DNA of 17,748 nt. It comes from Clostridia bacterium. GTDB lineage: Bacteria; Bacillota_A; Clostridia; Oscillospirales; CAG-272. Position 1 is the stretch's first letter; the number at the start of each line of letters is the position of its first letter. The stretch lies in contig JAGBZZ010000017.1 in NCBI GenBank assembly GCA_017652965.1, positions 1-17,748 of the forward strand. Reading direction: 5' to 3'. Shown in pieces: positions 15,583-17,748 of this stretch. The position numbers were made by a program, and so were the translations under genes. The notes beneath the pieces were generated by a model, which made no database searches, was not told the DNA's origin, and saw only the letters and a program-made list of their open reading frames with translations.

Positions 15583-16083
15583 TTACGTTTTGTTAAAGTA
15601 CTGTGCGATCCGAGAGCCCACGCATTGCGCATGGCAATAGGCCACCGCAAGGGCATCGGCCGTATCGTCGGGCTTTGGCGGCGCGGGCAGCTTCAAAAGT
15701 GCCGTCACCATCTCTATCACCTGGCGCTTGTCGGCCTTTCCGTAGCCAACCACCGCTTGCTTGACCTGCGGCGGTGTATACTCGCTGATCTTCAGCTTAT
15801 GGGCGGCCGCCGTCGCAAGGATAACGCCGCGCGCCTCGGCTACGGCGATCCCGGTGGTGATATTATTGGTGAAAAAAAGCTCCTCGACCGCCATCTCCTC
15901 CGGCTTGTATTTTTCGATCAGCGTGTTCAGATCACTGCCGATCGTCAATAGCCGTTCCTCGATCTTTGTATGGGCGGGCGTGCGGATCGCACCGCAGGCA
16001 ACAGGGATACAGTGGATCCCCCGTTTTTCTATGACCCCCCATCCCACAATGGCAAAGCCGGGGTCGATTCCCATGATCCGCAT
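15583..16083 (-). CDS. ruvC: RuvC, Holliday junction resolvase
   Basis: Endonuclease that cuts four-way recombination junctions with RuvAB. 166 residues, the normal size. RNase-H-like catalytic acids are visible: D7 in MGIDPG, E67 in AVEELFF, and D140 and D143 in PDDTADALAVA. TPPQVKQAVVGYGKADKRQV (103-122) is the conserved DNA-contact region. ATG 16083 has AAAGAGGTG about six bases upstream and a strong promoter before it. It heads the ruvC-methyltransferase-ecfA1-ecfA2-ecfT-truA run. ruvA and ruvB, which commonly accompany it, are not in the window. Confidence 0.96.
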   Translation of the reverse strand: MRIMGIDPGFAIVGWGVIEKRGIHCIPVACGAIRTPAHTKIEERLLTIGSDLNTLIEKYKPEEMAVEELFFTNNITTGIAVAEARGVILATAAAHKLKISEYTPPQVKQAVVGYGKADKRQVIEMVTALLKLPAPPKPDDTADALAVAYCHAQCVGSRIAQYFNKT

Positions 16084-16125
16084 TTTTTCACCTCTTTTTC
16101 AAACACTTAAAAGATCCCTGCATAC

Positions 16126-16153
16126 ATTATACCACCTTTTTTGCGAATGTCAA
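16126..16153 (-). promoter_or_regulatory. Near-consensus sigma-A promoter of the ruvC-to-truA operon
   Basis: On the minus strand, a perfect -35 TTGACA (16153-16148) and perfect -10 TATAAT (16131-16126) are 16 bases apart, with a TGG extended -10 element just before the -10. It lies about 43 bases upstream of ruvC. No other convincing promoter is visible between ruvC and truA, so all six genes probably depend on it. Confidence 0.88.
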
Positions 16154-16192
16154 AATCTTTTTCCCATTTTTTCAAAAAATTCCGAAATATTA

Positions 16193-16222
16193 TTTACTTT
16201 AAAGCCTGTTTTGTGTTATAAT
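16193..16222 (+). promoter_or_regulatory. Likely promoter of the YfhO-family gene
   Basis: Perfect -10 TATAAT (16217-16222) with an extended TGT just before it; a weak -35 TTTACT (16193-16198) is 18 bases upstream. It is divergent from the ruvC promoter in a 178-base gap (16084-16261) that holds nothing else I can name. Confidence 0.7.
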
Positions 16223-16261
16223 GTATAAGTATAATTATAACGTTTGCAAAGGAGCGGCGCT

Positions 16262-17748
16262 ATGCGAGAATTTCTCACGAGGATCGAAGACCTGATAGCC
16301 ACGGCGGGCAAGAAGGCTTCTTCCCTGTTTTCTTCAAAAAAGGAGGGGGGGGAGGATGCCTCTGCCAAAAAGACAAGCATTTTTGACAGGATGGACGCAA
16401 AGCTGGCAAAGTATGATGCCGCCTACCTTTCCTGGTGCTTTTTCCTTTCGGCCGCCATTATGCTTCTTGTCTACGTGGCGATGGACGTTTATCCCTTTGG
16501 CAAAAGCTCTGTCCTTGTTTTGGATCTGAACGGCCAGTACGTGCAGTTCTTTGCCGGCCTTCGTGCCATCCTGCACGGTGACGGCAGCATCCTCTACTCC
16601 TTCTCCCGTTCGCTTGGCGGAGAGTTTTTGGGCATCTTCACCTACTACCTCGCCTCCCCCTTTTCCTGGCTTGTTGCCATTTTCCCCGAGAAGAATCTTC
16701 TTGAGGCACTGCTTGTTATGTTTGTCCTCAAAAGCGGTGTCACCGGGCTCAGCTTCGGCATCTTTTTGCATTACAGCCGCCGCCCCCCCAATATGATGAC
16801 CATCGGCCTTTCGCTGCTTTATGCCCTTTCCTCCTACGGTGTTGTCATGCAGCACAATACCATGTGGATGGATGCCATGATGCTGTTGCCGCTTATGATG
16901 CTGGGGCTTGAGCGCTTGATCCGCCATGGACGGCCGATCCTGTACACCGCCACGTTGGCTCTTATCCTGCTTGCCAATTACTACATCGGCTTTATGGTCT
17001 GCATCTTCACGGTGATGTACTTCTTCTATTATCATGCGGCTCACACCGCCGACATCACCAATCCCCGCGGCGAGCGCCATCACTTTATCGCCTCTCTTAC
17101 GCGCGTGGGGATCTATTCCGTCCTTGGCGTTCTCCTGGCCGCCATCCTCCTTTTGCCCGCCTATTATTCGCTTACCTTTGGTAAGACCGACTTCTCGAAC
17201 CCCAATTTCGGATTCTTTGCAAAGTTTGATATTATCGACTTTTTGGCCAAAATGTTCCCGGGGGCATATGACACCGTCCGTCCTGAGGGGCTGCCGTGGG
17301 TCTATTCCGGCACGATCGCACTGATCCTGTTCCCTGTGTATTTTCTCGCCTCCAAGATCCCCTCCCGCGAAAAGATCGCATCGGGCATCCTGGTGCTTTT
17401 CCTGTTCCTTTCCATGTACGTCAACACCTTTGATGTGCTTTGGCACGGAGGGCAAGCCCCCAACTGGCTCAACTACCGCTACAGCTTCCTCTTCATCTTT
17501 ATGGTGCTTCTTCTTTCCGCACGTGCGCTGACGGCGCTGAAAAGCGTGGATTACCGTGCGATCCTGGCGGTAGCCTCGGTCCTTTTGATCCTTGTGGTGG
17601 TCCTGCAAAAGCTGGGGCTTGAGTACACCACCAACGGAACGACCAAAGAATATTTTGACGATCTGAACGGCGTATGGCTTTCGATTGGATGTCTTGCTAT
17701 CTATGCCATCGTTTTGCTCTTCTTAAACAGCCACGACCGTTCCTCACC
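16262..17748 (+). CDS. YfhO-family multi-pass membrane protein (3' cut by window end)
   Basis: The frame opens at ATG 16262, with AAAGGAG seven bases upstream, and stays open to the edge, giving 495 codons; the gene continues outside. A polar N-terminal segment of about 50 residues precedes the first helix (about 54-76). Then come DLNGQYVQFF (88-97), LYSFSRSLGGEFLGIFTYYLASPFS (111-135, first residues quoted only as landmarks), MWMDAMMLLPL, NYYIGFM, a PGAYDT loop, and NYRYSFLF. These are the conserved signposts of YfhO proteins. In Bacillus subtilis YfhO is implicated in adding sugars to lipoteichoic acid from a lipid carrier, acting outside the membrane; family members elsewhere are less studied. 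A role in surface glycan decoration is therefore inference. An 8-G run interrupts the 5' coding region. A 424-codon frame on the opposite strand is a shadow of this gene. Confidence 0.9.
   Translation, partial: MREFLTRIEDLIATAGKKASSLFSSKKEGGEDASAKKTSIFDRMDAKLAKYDAAYLSWCFFLSAAIMLLVYVAMDVYPFGKSSVLVLDLNGQYVQFFAGLRAILHGDGSILYSFSRSLGGEFLGIFTYYLASPFSWLVAIFPEKNLLEALLVMFVLKSGVTGLSFGIFLHYSRRPPNMMTIGLSLLYALSSYGVVMQHNTMWMDAMMLLPLMMLGLERLIRHGRPILYTATLALILLANYYIGFMVCIFTVMYFFYYHAAHTADITNPRGERHHFIASLTRVGIYSVLGVLLAAILLLPAYYSLTFGKTDFSNPNFGFFAKFDIIDFLAKMFPGAYDTVRPEGLPWVYSGTIALILFPVYFLASKIPSREKIASGILVLFLFLSMYVNTFDVLWHGGQAPNWLNYRYSFLFIFMVLLLSARALTALKSVDYRAILAVASVLLILVVVLQKLGLEYTTNGTTKEYFDDLNGVWLSIGCLAIYAIVLLFLNSHDRSS
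16345..16352 (+). repeat. Homopolymeric tract of 8 G in the YfhO-family gene
   Basis: Eight consecutive G residues at codons 28-31, preceded closely by six A residues (16336-16341). As written the frame is open. One G more would stop translation at about codon 42; one G fewer would stop it roughly 60 codons on. It is therefore a candidate slippage site, or a place where sequencing errors are likely. Confidence 0.8.

Noticed and set aside
16334..17608. Minus-strand open frame of 424 codons at the right end
   Set aside because: Shadow of the YfhO-family gene, whose plus-strand frame is open to the window edge with helices and motifs; the reverse translation is a charged, His/Gly/Lys-rich sequence without any family mark.

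Overview
The window looks like chromosomal DNA from a member of the Bacillota, most likely class Clostridia. The grounds are a clostridial-style mraY-ftsW-murG block, a full EcfA1-EcfA2-EcfT module next to truA, a YfhO-type membrane protein, strong AAAGGAG-type ribosome sites and sigma-A-like promoters in AT-rich gaps. Coding DNA is moderately GC-rich. Genus cannot be fixed from sequence alone.

Layout. (1) 1-2727, plus strand: the 3' end of mraY, then ftsW and murG, i.e. the lipid-linked steps of peptidoglycan precursor synthesis and the septal polymerase. It ends in a strong hairpin terminator. murD, which usually lies between mraY and ftsW, is not there. (2) 2734-4128, minus strand: a two-helix membrane protein with a long acidic Ala/Pro/Glu linker and a conserved-looking C-terminal domain of unknown function. 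It has its own promoter in an AT-rich divergent gap. (3) 4412-6926, plus strand: two tandem CapA-like metallophosphoesterase-fold genes of identical length, each with its own promoter. The second carries one in-frame TAA at codon 222. (4) 7001-11219, minus strand: class A penicillin-binding protein, YgjP-like zinc peptidase and CCA-adding enzyme. The PBP start codon sits three bases after the T-run of a hairpin. (5) 11319-16083, minus strand: ruvC, an rRNA-type methyltransferase, ecfA1, ecfA2, ecfT and truA, tightly packed, several with 4-base ATGA/GTGA overlaps, read from a near-consensus promoter. (6) 16262-end, plus strand: a YfhO-family multi-pass membrane protein, cut by the window edge, with an 8-G tract near its 5' end.

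How they fit together. Cell-envelope work dominates: mraY, ftsW, murG, the PBP, YfhO and perhaps the CapA-like pair. The minus-strand block adds tRNA and rRNA maturation (cca, truA, the methyltransferase), recombination (ruvC) and vitamin or metal uptake energisation (ecfA1-A2-T, whose substrate-binding S component is not in the window). I did not see tRNA or rRNA genes, CRISPR arrays, insertion sequences, phage genes or a recognisable defence system. The points most worth a second look are the mosaic CapA-like pair with its nonsense codon, the hairpin abutting the PBP start, the poly-G tract in the YfhO gene, and the unknown acidic-linker membrane protein.
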